Origin: Tilletia caries
Taxonomy: Eukaryota; Basidiomycota; Exobasidiomycetes; Tilletiales; Tilletiaceae
Assembly (NCBI GenBank): GCA_032718865.1
Contig: JALUTQ010000024.1
Location: 357,501-421,500, forward strand
Direction of reading: 5' to 3'
DNA length: 64,000 nucleotides
Position numbers and translations under genes: made by a program. Below the pieces are notes generated by a model, which worked only from the letters and a program-made list of their open reading frames with translations, did not search any database and was not told the origin of the DNA. Each line of letters begins with the position of its first letter. The first letter of the stretch is position 1. Of this stretch, positions 54,097 to 64,000 are shown piece by piece.

Positions 54097-54780
54097 CTCA
54101 TAGACTGATCCGAATTTCTATCCGAAAGGCTCTACGAGCTCTCCTTGACTGTAACTTTCGAATGAACCTATCATTGTTTTGGAGATTTGGATGTTGAAAA
54201 CTGAGGTGCACTTTGTACACCAAGAAGTGTCTAGGCATGCACGTCGTGTCATTGTCTGGAAATTGTGAACTTCCACACACGACCATACTACCACTCAGAA
54301 TTTAACATATAACAAAAATGGTACCTGTTTGCTTGAATGATCTCAGAGACCTTGCCTGCCAAGTTTGAGCCTGTTCTGAGCAGTACTGACCCCACAGGGT
54401 AAGGAAAACAGGTCAGAAATTGAGCTGGAATCGAGTTGGAATCGATTTCTCACGCGTTGACGGTCACTCCTCCGCCAATACTGCTCTGAACAGGTTCAAA
54501 GTCGGCAGGCGAGGCCTCTAAGATAGAATGAGTAGGTAGGTACCATTTCTATGTTGTGTTAAAACCAGAATAGTTGGATGGTCGAGTGTTCTTTTCCCGG
54601 ATTTCCCTGTAGTTCATTGCTGCACACATTCATATTGGTGGATACGAAGTACACCTGGATGTTTAATCCCCTAGAACATAACAGAAATCTGGATGCAGAC
54701 GATAGCTATGTTCATTGCGAGCTCATAGAGCCTTCCAGACTGAGAATCAAATCAGGAAAAGGAGTGTGGCGGGAAAAATA
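54097..54780. repeat. Large imperfect foldback (about 680 bp)
   Basis: The left arm (about 54100-54400) and right arm (about 54465-54775) are inverted copies with scattered differences. Matching pairs include AAATGGTACCT, CTGTTCTGAGCAGTA versus its inverse near 54480, CACGACCAT/CTCGACCAT, and AAGGCTCTACGAGCTC/AAGGCTCTATGAGCTC. No coding sequence. Confidence 0.7.
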
Positions 54781-55020
54781 ATAGCGAAGAAAGAGCGGAA
54801 TGACCCCAAACAGAAATCGTGACATTCTGTCAACTTAGATAAAAATGGGGGTCATCCTGTGAAATTTCTCCTGGTCGTGCGGGGCGTGACCAGAGCGTTA
54901 CCCAGACTTCTCCACAGTTTCTGTTTTGAAATTTTGATCGAATAATTTCATCGTAACTACATAATGAAGGAAAAAACCTCTTTCCACTACCTGTCTTCTC
55001 ACACATGAATACTATTACAG

Positions 55021-55714
55021 AAAGATAGATGAGCGTTTGATAGACTAGGGTGTCCAGTTTGAAGCTCGGAACAGCGTCGTTGTCGAGTTCTGACTGAATA
55101 TGTGCGTCGCGCGCAGGGGTACTAAGTAGCCGCCGAGTTTGCTCTTATCGATCTCGCTCAATTCTTCCTCAATCTCTCCCAAACCTTCACACCCATAATC
55201 AGGAAGACTGTGGCTATTATTTACATGCATTGAAATAAAAAAAATGACATAGGTTCCCCCTGCAGTCGGACAACATGGTCGTGGTCGGGCGGAAGAAGTG
55301 ATCGGAGCTGTCCGGGGCTACTAAGTAAGGAAGATTGCATTTCTCACAGATGATCACTGATACAGAAAGATGCGTGAGGGTGTGATAGACTAGGGCGTGA
55401 CGTTTGAAGCTCGGGAACAGCGTCGTTTTCGAGTTTGGGTCAGATATGTGGCTCGCGCGCGGGGGTACTAAGTAGCCGCCGAGTTTGCCCTTATGAATCT
55501 CGCTCGATTCTTACACAATCTCTCCCAACCCTTCACACCCGTGTTCGTGAGGATCATGGCTATCATTTTCATTGAGTGAAATAAAAAAAAATGACAGAGT
55601 CTCCCCTATTATCGGACATCATGGTCGTGGTCGGGCGGAGGAAGTGACCAGAGCTGTCTGAGGCCCCTATATAAGGTAGAATGCATTTCTCAGCGATGAT
55701 TGCCATGACAGACG
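55021..55714. repeat. Tandem duplication, two copies of about 344 bp
   Basis: Copy 1 starts near 55025, copy 2 near 55369. Both contain GATAGACTAGGG, GGGGTACTAAGTAGCCGCCG and ATGGTCGTGGTCGGGCGG in the same order with many substitutions. It is non-coding. Confidence 0.82.
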
Positions 55715-55740
55715 GATGCAAGTTATGATTCAAAGGCGCT

Positions 55741-55795
55741 CATGGCTACGCGGAAGCTCAGGGTAGCTTCGCTACCCTTCGTCCGCTCCGCCATG
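55741..55795. repeat. 55-bp GC-rich hairpin repeat, copy 2
   Basis: Inverted copy of 20016-20070, with the same GGGTAGCTTCGCTACCC palindrome at the centre, set in AT-rich non-coding DNA. Confidence 0.75.
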
Positions 55796-58156
55796 AGTCC
55801 GAGTCGAAAACAGATTGCAATTTGCATGTGGTTACTCTGATATCTTACATACGACCATGCTCAGCCATAGCCTATAGGTGTATACACATGTCATCTCCTC
55901 TTTGATTGCGTATAGACTGGTGTAAAAATAATAATTCACAGAGAAGAATGAGTCTGCAACCGGACGAGATCAAGGGGGAGGAAAAAAGATGAGTCACGAG
56001 AGGGTGATGATGCGCTAGAGGGTGGGCGGAAAAAAGGAGAGGAAGGAGCACAGAGACTGGAAAGAAAGATATACAGTTAGCACTCAGCAGCGCAGATGGT
56101 GATAGGAAATCCTTAACTTGATGTGCTTCGTTGCTACTTGCTGTAGAGAGACGTCGGTGGCAGGGGGAAGGGAAATGGTATGGTGGTGAGGGAGTGCTGG
56201 ATTCTGGTGAGGGAGTGGTGGTGGGCGCTTCGGGCCTTCGGAGTTAAGCGCTTTGCTGCTAATTTCCATGATCATGGACTAAATCCGAAACGCTCAACTT
56301 CTGTCACTAAGTGAAGTACACGTCAAACTGCTCCGAATGAGCTGAAATTTGGACACGTAACAGAGATTTATGTGAACCCCCTGTGTTGCAAAATCTGAGA
56401 AGGTTTGAAGCCGAATTGCGAAAAAAATTTCTATTGATGTTGCAATGAACAATACGGCCGTAAGAGGGGCCGGGGCCGATAAAAACCCAGAACTAAAGTC
56501 TGGGTAATGGCATATGCTGAGATCCACACGAAGGTCACAGAGACACGAGACAAGATTCATAGGAGCCGGTATAGAAACACAAGCCAGGAAATATCTGTTT
56601 GAGAGTGTGTTGTATTGCTGTCAGTGGAAAGGAAGCGGAAAAAAGGAGCCAGGCGAGATGCTCACCTGAAGCCGACAGTCCGGGCCATAAAGGGTCCTGG
56701 GAACGCAACCAGGCTGCACAGGCAAGCAAAAATGAGCGGGAATGATGCGGCAGTCTCCAACGCTACTCTGTGAGGAGTTTGAGGGTTGTACGTACCGTTA
56801 CAGTGAAATAGCAGACCAAAAGCAGATAGGGGCCATTGAGGAAAGAGTGCTGAGGGCAACTTACAATGCGAGAAGAACGTCCAGGTCACAATCCACTGTG
56901 GTAAAATGAGGTTCATATTGAAGGTATAGACTGTAGCTACATGTGGGAAGAAGAAGGGGGCCAGCAGAGAAAAAGGGAAGGTGAGCTGGAAGCTGGAAGC
57001 TGAAAGGAAAGGATAGTGTGAGCCATCGTCCAAGTCAGCGATCTTTGCCGGCGCACGGGGAGGCACTTTGAAGGGTTGAATATGGCGCCAGCTGATCCTT
57101 CAGCACAATCTCTTTCATCACAGCTCTTTCTCTTCCAAAGCGATCTGATGTTTGATCTAGCCGCAAGCATTCTGGCGGAGGGCGAGGAGCTGGATATGGC
57201 GATTTCAGCTGGCTGGGAGTTGAGTGAAGCCACGTGGTGTCGCGGCAGCGCGGTGGCTTCTGAAATCTCGCGACAGGTGTGGCTTGCAGTGTTTGCCTTG
57301 TTAGGCTCTTCCTGGTGTCATTCAATGGAGCCTAGTGGGGCAAAACTCAGACGCCATAGGACCACCCGAACGCAGGCTCAGTTTTCGGTCAAAACACGGG
57401 CTTAGAAAAATTTCCTTTCATGTCACTCCCTTTATCCAGCATTCCCATCACATCTGCCCCCAGACGGTGCTCCTCTTTCGTGTGCTGCTTCTTGACAAGG
57501 CTTTGCTTCTGTCCGCTTAAGGGCTCTTGAGCAACCATTTCATCGAAACGCGTCAAAACGCGTGTTGATAGTGGTTGACCTCCAGGTTTGACAGCCATTT
57601 CCATGGCAAAAGAAGGAGTGCGGGTTTGGGCAAACACGCGTTATTTTGCAGGCTTGGACTTCGTATGGGCGGGCTTGGAGAATCCAAGCCCGGGCTCAAA
57701 AAAAGCAAGCCGGCAAATGTGACTGATCGCAGGCTTAAACGAGCCCGGGCTCAACCAACCCCGGGCTTGAATTTACTTAGGGCGGGTTTGATACTGATCA
57801 GGCCCTTACGGTTGCACAGTCAGTCCAAAGATTCTGAGTCTCACCCGTGAATGACTCGCTCGCCGGGCCGAGGTCGGGCCGGGATCGGATAACACACATA
57901 TGAAAGACAGACTCGGCCGAGAGAAGCGTCGGTGTGGTGGAGGTTGCACATCGTCGCCAGTCACCACTCACTACTCACTACTCACTACTCACCACTCACC
58001 ACCTCGAAAGGGTCAGTGCCACACTCACTTGACTTCCCGACACGCTCACACCTCCGCTTCGAATTCAATCCAGTCGAAGGCAACGCAGCGATTCGCCCTC
58101 CGTATCATCCAGCAACAGTCTTCCCCGCCAGCTAGCTTACTCGTTCACTCATCGCC

Positions 58157-59628
58157 ATGTTCATCATCAGCTGGTTCTGGGTGAGTAGCGCGCCGAGGGA
58201 GCTCCCCCACCCCTGATGCACTTGCTGTTGCACTTTGATAATGCAACTGCTGACCATATTGTTCTCTCTGCAACCCTTACTCAGGACGTTCTCGCCCAGC
58301 TCGGGCTGCTCCACAAGAACGCCAAGATTCTCTTCCTGGGTCTTGACAAGTGAGCATTTAATTCAGCCTGGGGCTCTCCGCCCCCGCCGGGATGCGCATG
58401 AATGCTCAACTTCAACCTCTCTTACTTCCTCTCTTTCTTGCTGCCCCGGTCTGGACTATCGTCAATTCATCGCAGCGCTGGTAAAACAGTGAGTCCCTTC
58501 AATCTCCGCGCATATTCGCTCCTCATGCTCTCACGGTATCCAGCTTGCTGACTACGTTTCACCTCATCGCTCCGCTTTGCAACTCCAGACACTCCTTCAC
58601 ATGCTGAAGAACGACCGTCTCGCACAATTGCAGCCCACTCTCTACCCAAGTGAGACGATCCGTGTCCGCGCTCTTATGGGCGGTACCGCAACCGCACTGA
58701 TTCGCTAATCTTATGTCATATTCGCAGCATCCGAGGAGCTATCCATGGGCCAGATCAAGTTCACCACCCACGACCTTGGTGGACATCTGCAAGGTTCGTC
58801 TCTGCTTCTCGAAATTGTGTCAACAACATGAAATGCTAACACCCCTGCGCGCTGAACTTCCTCCCTTCCCGATTCACGCCTTCGCACTGTAGCCCGCCGC
58901 CTCTGGCGAGACTACTTCCCCGAGGTCGACGGAATCGTCTTCCTCGTCGACGCACAGGACCACGAGCGCTTCAACGAGAGCCGCGCCGAGCTCGATGCCC
59001 TGTTGGCCATCGAAGACCTCGCCAAGGTTCCCTTCCTCATCCTCGGAAACAAGATCGATGCACCCGCGGCCGTGTCGGAGGAGGAACTCCGACAGCAATT
59101 GGGTCTCTACCAGACGACGGGCAAGGTGAGTAATCTATTTGGGAGGCGGGAGATCAGCGGCTGGGTTGGGTTTTTAAGAGGGAACGCGTGTGCGGGCGCG
59201 TTATCATTGTCACAAAATTGACGCTTACATGCGTTGGATCTCCCCATTTTTACGCGAAATTAGGGCCGGGTTCCACTGCGGGACATCCGACCGATCGAGA
59301 TCTTCATGTGCTCGGTTGTCATGCGTCAGGGATACGGCGAGGGTTTCCGGTGGTTGTCTCAATACGTGAGTATCTGCCACACTCCCCTTTCCTCCGCGTC
59401 GCTCCCTTCTCCATTTCTTTCATGCGGTTCCTGTCGGGTGGGCCAAGAATGCAAGCTGGGCTGGGCTGGGCTTGGATGGCAATTTCGAAGCGCGATTGTG
59501 GCGTTCCGCAGCAGCTCGGAATGGGCGGTTAAACGGCCTTTGACGCGACACCACAGTCTTCCTCTATCTCATGGAACGCACCCATAACACTGACACGCGA
59601 CTCTCTGTTCACTCTCAATCAGATCTAA
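58157..59628 (+). CDS. SAR1: Small COPII GTPase Sar1
   Basis: Eight exons (58157-58180, 58285-58349, 58476-58488, 58589-58649, 58728-58793, 58893-59125, 59264-59365, 59623-59628) splice into 189 aa. Sar1 starts COPII coat assembly at ER exit sites. The N terminus MFIISWFW is the membrane-inserting helix. GTPase motifs: GLDNAGKTT (P-loop, with a 13-nt micro-exon coding AGKT), the switch-I threonine in LYPTSEEL, DLGGH (switch II), NKID and, near the end, [20 protein letters not shown]. The last exon encodes only Ile and the stop. Family length is 189-190 aa, so it is complete. Confidence 0.96.
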
Positions 59629-60286
59629 GCACTCGGTGTCTAGGAAGGGAGGGGGAGGGAGGTCCGAATGGGCTGTATAGGCGGGATGAATGGAGATTCG
59701 AACCCGTAGATGCGCAGGATGTACGTAGGTCGGGGTTCCAACATGATCCGAACCCAATCCGTACGAACATGCACACACGTCCGAAAAAAGAGGTCCAGGG
59801 TGGCCACTGTCCTGTCCGCTGGCCATATCATCAGGACGCCACAGCATGGGAGAGGAAAGGTCAGATTGGACTCTGTTGAGGAGCGCGAGACGCATATGCA
59901 CCCATTCCTCTCAGTATACAGGCTGCTGGAGGCGAAGTGAGGCGCCAGATGCCACACGACAACTCAGACGGGGGGACACTTGTACTCTCCGCGTGCATGC
60001 TGATCAGTGCGTGTGAGGGAAGGTCGTTCGAAGTCGAGGGAACCGTGTGGCAAGTGGGGGATAAACACAGCCATGTCTGCTGTCGGATCGACAAGTGTCG
60101 ATCCTGCACGTGACCCACTGAAACTTGGAAGAATTGAGCGGGTGGGAAATTCAAACTCCGCTCCGCGCCTCCATCGAGCAGCCCGACCTCTTCCCGCTTT
60201 TTTCTCGCCCGCGCTCCTCACCGCAAGATCAGCAACGACTCCCTCCTCAAGCCGGTCGACTCCCTCAAGAAACACCAATTCTCGTC
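59629..60286. other. Spacer between SAR1 and RPL26
   Basis: No coding feature or repeat found; the part before 60287 should be the RPL26 promoter and 5' UTR. Confidence 0.5.
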
Positions 60287-61493
60287 ATGGCCACTACTTC
60301 GTGCGTACCAAGATCAATCGTCCTGGCCTGCTGCTGCTGCTGGTTCGATCCGCAGCAGCGCCCACGGTGTCAAAGCATGAAAGCTGAACTCTGTCATTCC
60401 CCCCTTTGCTCCTTTATGATTCTTCTTCCCATCAACAGTCCTCGCAAGCAGCGCCGCGCGCACTTCGCGGCTCCCAGCCACATCCGGCGAAAGATCATGT
60501 CGTCTCCTCTGAGCAAGGAGCTCCGTCTCGAGCACGGCGTGAGTTTTTGCCCTGTTTCCTGCTTTCTTCAGCTTCCCACTCCAGCAGGGGGGAATGAGCG
60601 AGGTATCTCGGTCGCATATGCATACGGACGGAACTCGACATAGCGGATGACATAGCGACGGTCACGGAAGCGCGATGACAAGTTCGGCGGTAATGGAGCG
60701 GCGCGGATGCACGAAGTGGGTGGGACAGATGGAACTTCGGCAGGCGACCTTCGGTAATAATGGCGCTGGATAAGTTCGGGCGGGATGGCTACGATATCGG
60801 ACAGTAGAGGCTCCAAGCCATTATGAATTGGCGGCGGTTGTTATCGAGGCTTGGAGGTCCGCTCAGCTTGTCATCGCGTTCCGTTCCACCTCGGTCCAAG
60901 AGGTTTCGTTGGTTGGAGGGGCATGTCTACGCCAGCCCACACATCGCAACGGCAAAAGGCCCGCGGCTGGCTCGTAGTCGTCAGCATCCGACTTTACGAC
61001 GTTCGACCCGCTTGCATCGAGTCGTACCCTTGCCCGCTCATTCCCCTGCTGGGAAGCATTCGGCCAATCTATCATGACATCTTTGCTGACGATGCTCACC
61101 CTACTTGATCCATCCGCTCTGCAGATCCGCTCTATCCCCATCCACAAGGACGACGAGGTTCTCATTGTCCGGGGTACTTCCAAGGGCCGGGAGGGTCGGG
61201 TCACACAGGTATACCGCAAGAAGTGGGTTGTGCACGTCGAGCGTGTTACTCGGGAGAAGAGCAACGGCGCCACTGTGCCATTGCCTGTGCACCCTTCGAA
61301 TGTGGTCATCACCAAGCTCAAGCTGGACCAGGACAGGTACGTTTCGAGCTCCCGTTTCTCTCTATTGATCGTAGGTCGGTTGGTGTATGGCTGACTCTCT
61401 CTTGCTCAACAACTTTACAGGAAGACAATCATCTCGCGCAAGGCTGGCCAGGCAGCTTCAGCAGCGAAGGATGTTGAGATGAAGGACGCTTAA
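60287..61493 (+). CDS. RPL26: 60S ribosomal protein L26 (uL24)
   Basis: Exons 60287-60300, 60439-60538, 61125-61336 and 61421-61493 give 132 aa, typical for L26. The protein reads [20 protein letters not shown], then [38 protein letters not shown] (KOW motif), [20 protein letters not shown] and [17 protein letters not shown]. uL24 sits at the large-subunit exit side and binds rRNA early in assembly. Exon 1 codes only MATTS. Intron 2 (60539-61124) is much longer than the others (586 bp); I could not confirm a snoRNA in it. Confidence 0.96.
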
Positions 61494-62453
61494 ACCGTTC
61501 GTTCACCTTTCGTTCTCGTTTTCCAATCATGATGTCCATCACGCACCCATCGTCCATTCCACATGCCTATCTTCCGACAATCCATTCCCTCATTGTCGCT
61601 GTTCTATGGCTTTTTTCTTCTACTCTCTCTACTGCAACTCGCACCCCATCAACCTCATCTTGATAGACTGATCCTTGTGCTTGAGCAGGCCATGTTGCCC
61701 GTGTTGGGAGTTGCTTCATGTCCATGTCCAGAAAGAGGCTTGTCGAACCGACTGTGGTCAACTCTGAGATGTGGAATGCCAGTCTCAAGAACAACGAATC
61801 CAGTAGTTGCGAACGCCGTTCATGCGGTTCAGCCAGGAGGCCATCGCTCATCGCTCATCCCTCGCGAGCACATCCACCCCCTCTCACGCTTCGGGTTCAG
61901 GGCCACAAGAGGTTTACCTCGCTCCCTACTCGTGGGAGACTTCTGAATCTAAGAGCGAGAGCGTAGCACGGAGTATCGAATGATACACGTGCATGTGTAA
62001 GACCCAAGTTCGGGGGTCTGACCAGCCACAGTAGTCAGTAACGAGCGAGACCCAATAGTCCAAACAAAGCTGGAAGGGGAGGTTGGGTGGGAACGAAAAA
62101 ACGACTGTGACCGGCTCCAGCCCCTCATGAAGGGGCTAAGAGCGAATAACTTAGGGCGGGAAGGGTGGGAAAACGAAAATCGACGCCGAGCCTGAGCAAC
62201 TGCAAAGGAGCAATCGGAGCGAGTGAGAACGAGTGCAGTAAGGCGAGGCGCTGGTGGAAGCCAGGAAGAATCTTTCGAGTCGGTGCGCGCCGCTCATCGT
62301 CGCGACGCGCCATCGTGATCATGATCACTCAGACTCCCTCGAGGGTCACGAGGCCACGCGACCGGAACAAGTCAGGCCGTCTGCCACTGCATAGACTCCG
62401 CGACGGTCGACTTCCTGTCTCCCCCAAGGAACGTGCAAGAGTAATTCGAAATC
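61494..62453. other. Spacer between RPL26 and the sirtuin gene
   Basis: 960 bp with no recognised gene; the part next to 62454 should be the sirtuin promoter. Confidence 0.45.
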
Positions 62454-64000
62454 ATGTCAGGCAGCCACAGCCAACTGACGGTGGCCTCGACGAGCACGGC
62501 CGCCTCGGGAAGTTCGCAGGCGTCCTCCTTCGTCCTGGAGAATTATCAAGAGGATTGCGATTCCGACTATCTCGATGCTCTGGAGGCGATAGCATATCAG
62601 GAGGCTGCGGTGAGTTCTTCTGTAAGCCCTCGGGATTCTTTTTTACTTGTAAAAATAGAACCCCTTGCTGAACCGCGATCAATGTCTTCCATCAGGATGG
62701 CGCACACGAGACGTACGTCTTAGATCTCATGGACGAAGGTGAGAATGAAGGGAAAAGAACGTCAGGGCCTCAATTTCAGGCTGTTCCCGTGTGCTGAAAA
62801 GAATTCCATCTTTGTTGGACGCGTTTGGTCGTGGGCTCATTCTAAACAGCGGAACGTCTGTATCCCAAGGACGTCCTGGCCCGCATAATCCAAGATCTCA
62901 AGCAGATAGGATTGGTCAAGTTTGTGCAGACTTACATTCTTCAACGCCGAGCAGATGTAAGGCCGCTATGTCTTTGTAGACGGATTTTTTTCACCTTGAC
63001 CAGCATTCTTTCGGGTCTGCTTACGATTCTTCCCCTTCTTTATCAGGTCAAAGTTCTTCTCGTCGCTCTGCAGGTTGGCCTGGTAAGTCACTATGGCGTC
63101 GTCAACAGGCTATCCGAACTTGATCCGACGTCTCTTTCTCTTTCCACATCACAGCCTCGAGCACTGCTCAGCCCCGAAGTAGAAGACGTCAGATTGATCC
63201 CGGTACTCAAGTCCGCTCTCTCAAGAATGTGAGTACAAGGACAACCCTTCTGGGAGATACCCCCGTATGTTTTTTCTGACGTTGTACCTCTTCAGCTTGC
63301 GCAAACGATCTCGATTATCTAAGTACAACACACCGGACGATGTGGTCAGGCTCTTGCGAAATGCAAGGAAGGTCATCGTGCTGTCAGGAGCAGGTACGCA
63401 ACAAGTTCTCCGCATACACCTCTTCGACGGCATGTCTCACCCGCGACCTTGCTTCCTTTTCTCAAGGTATCTCGGTCTCGGTTGGCATTCCAGATTTCAG
63501 GAGCAAAGACGGTATCTACGCACAGCTACAAGTAGGTGGTCGGGAGTGAAGCTGTCTTTTCTTCGCATGGGAGCGCTGACCTCATCCTGGCTCTGCAGCG
63601 AGAAGGCAAATACCATCTGGATGACCCCACCGACATGTTTGACAAACGCTTTTTCCGTGAGCAGACGTCCTTGCGGTACTTCCGGCGGATTTTTGCTACG
63701 ATCTGACGTACCGAATCAATGACAGAGCAAGATCCAACCTGCTTTTACGATTTCGTACATTCATTGTGGCCATCGGAGTTCACGCCTTCTCCCACCCACT
63801 ACTTCATCAAACTGCTGGAGGAACGGGGCCAACTACTCCGGGACTACACACAGAACATTGACACGCTCGAGCATCAGGCAGGAATAACTCGGGTGCTGCC
63901 ATGCCACGGCAGCTTTGCTACGGCAAGCTGCACGGAAGCAGGCTGCAACTACCGATGCAAAGGTGAGGACATTTCCAGCGCAGTCTTTGCGAGGCGAGTG
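62454..64000 (+). CDS. SIR2-family NAD-dependent deacetylase, 5' part
   Basis: Nine exons are visible (62454-62609, 62696-62738, 62850-62956, 63047-63082, 63155-63228, 63296-63393, 63467-63531, 63599-63656, 63726-63962), all in phase. The protein runs off the window inside an intron. The acidic N terminus (MSGSHSQLTVASTSTAASGS) precedes the Rossmann part: KVIVLSGAGISVSVGIPDFR, SKDGIYAQL, PTHYFIKLLEERGQLLRDY, TQNIDTLEHQAGI and the catalytic LPCHGSFATASC with the first zinc Cys pair (CTEAGCNYRC). The motifs fit the class I sirtuins (Sir2/Hst1/SIRT1 type), probably a histone deacetylase in silencing. The exact subfamily cannot be set without the C terminus. Confidence 0.92.

Larger units (their letters stand above)
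53079..57334. mobile_element. Nested inverted-repeat unit inside the PIF-like element
   Basis: TAGGCTCCATTGAATG at 53079 is inverted at 57334. Each end is itself a 34-bp imperfect palindrome (TAGGCTC...GAGCCTA). A GTG trinucleotide flanks both sides, which is too short to be convincing as a duplication. The interior is non-coding. It may be a second element inserted in the PIF-like one. Confidence 0.5.
51838..57805. mobile_element. 6-kb PIF/Harbinger-like non-autonomous element
   Basis: The ends are GGGCCTGATCAGTATCAA at 51838 and its inverse at 57805, flanked by TTA at 51835-51837 and 57806-57808. TTA duplications and GGGCCTG-type ends are the signature of PIF/Harbinger elements. Subterminal zones on both sides carry repeated GCGGGCTTG/CAAGCCCG motifs. 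No transposase or Myb-like gene was recognised in the 5.97 kb. Further repeat structures (53079-57334, 54097-54780, 55021-55714) lie inside. Confidence 0.72.

Noticed and set aside
60539..61124. Possible snoRNA in the long RPL26 intron
   Set aside because: Ribosomal-protein introns often host snoRNAs and GATGA-like boxes occur, but I could not find a C box and D box in proper order with a terminal stem.
1..64000. CRISPR arrays, bacterial operons, ribosome-binding sites
   Set aside because: The DNA is eukaryotic: spliced genes throughout and no regularly spaced repeat array.

Overview
The window looks like nuclear DNA of a basidiomycete fungus. Its host genes have many short GT-AG introns, down to micro-exons of 9, 12 and 13 nt. 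They encode typical fungal proteins: urea permease, sterol C-24 methyltransferase, 2-isopropylmalate synthase, Sar1, ribosomal protein L26 and a sirtuin. The lineage within the Basidiomycota cannot be fixed from the sequence alone. Much more than half of the window is transposon-derived.

Layout. 312-3532 (minus) is an intact 11-exon gene derived from a MULE transposase. 4.5-11.9 kb holds three terminal-inverted-repeat (TIR) elements side by side, each with a clean target-site duplication. None has a transposase; each carries broken pieces of host genes: clathrin heavy chain, a UPF0183/PHAF1-like gene, LYRM2, the ESCRT-III gene DID2, and fumarate reductase OSM1 in scrambled order. A small MITE sits inside the DID2 piece. 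14.0-18.2 kb holds the urea transporter DUR3 (plus) and an intact ERG6 (minus), which converge.

18.4-28.9 kb, upstream of ERG6, is one TIR transposon with 193-bp arms. Its left arm has been hit three times: by a 2.0-kb insert carrying a malate dehydrogenase fragment, by a 6.6-kb tyrosine-recombinase (DIRS-like) retrotransposon, and by a 0.56-kb insert. Removing the three inserts rebuilds an arm of exactly 193 bp. 31.5-33.6 kb is a decayed MULE transposase, next to a CATCCA-rich repeat and a small two-exon orphan gene.

35.3-45.5 kb is a Copia retrotransposon with 112-bp LTRs. A second, opposite-strand Copia (80-bp LTRs) and a 355-bp TRIM-like derivative interrupt it. Both elements appear primed by half-tRNAs. 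Right behind lies a second, nearly identical ERG6 copy with a one-base frameshift (45.8-46.9 kb).

47.7-51.5 kb has a secreted histidine-phosphatase-family gene and LEU4 (both minus). 51.8-57.8 kb is a 6-kb, apparently non-coding PIF/Harbinger-like element (TSD TTA) with nested inverted and tandem repeats. 58.2-64.0 kb returns to ordinary genes on the plus strand: SAR1, RPL26 and a SIR2-family deacetylase cut by the window end.

The host genes form no operon or pathway; they are unrelated housekeeping genes around a transposon-rich island. The notable biology is the group of non-autonomous elements that carry host-gene fragments, and the nested insertion history. Exon limits were derived by hand and checked for reading-frame continuity; identities rest on recognised motifs, not on database searches.
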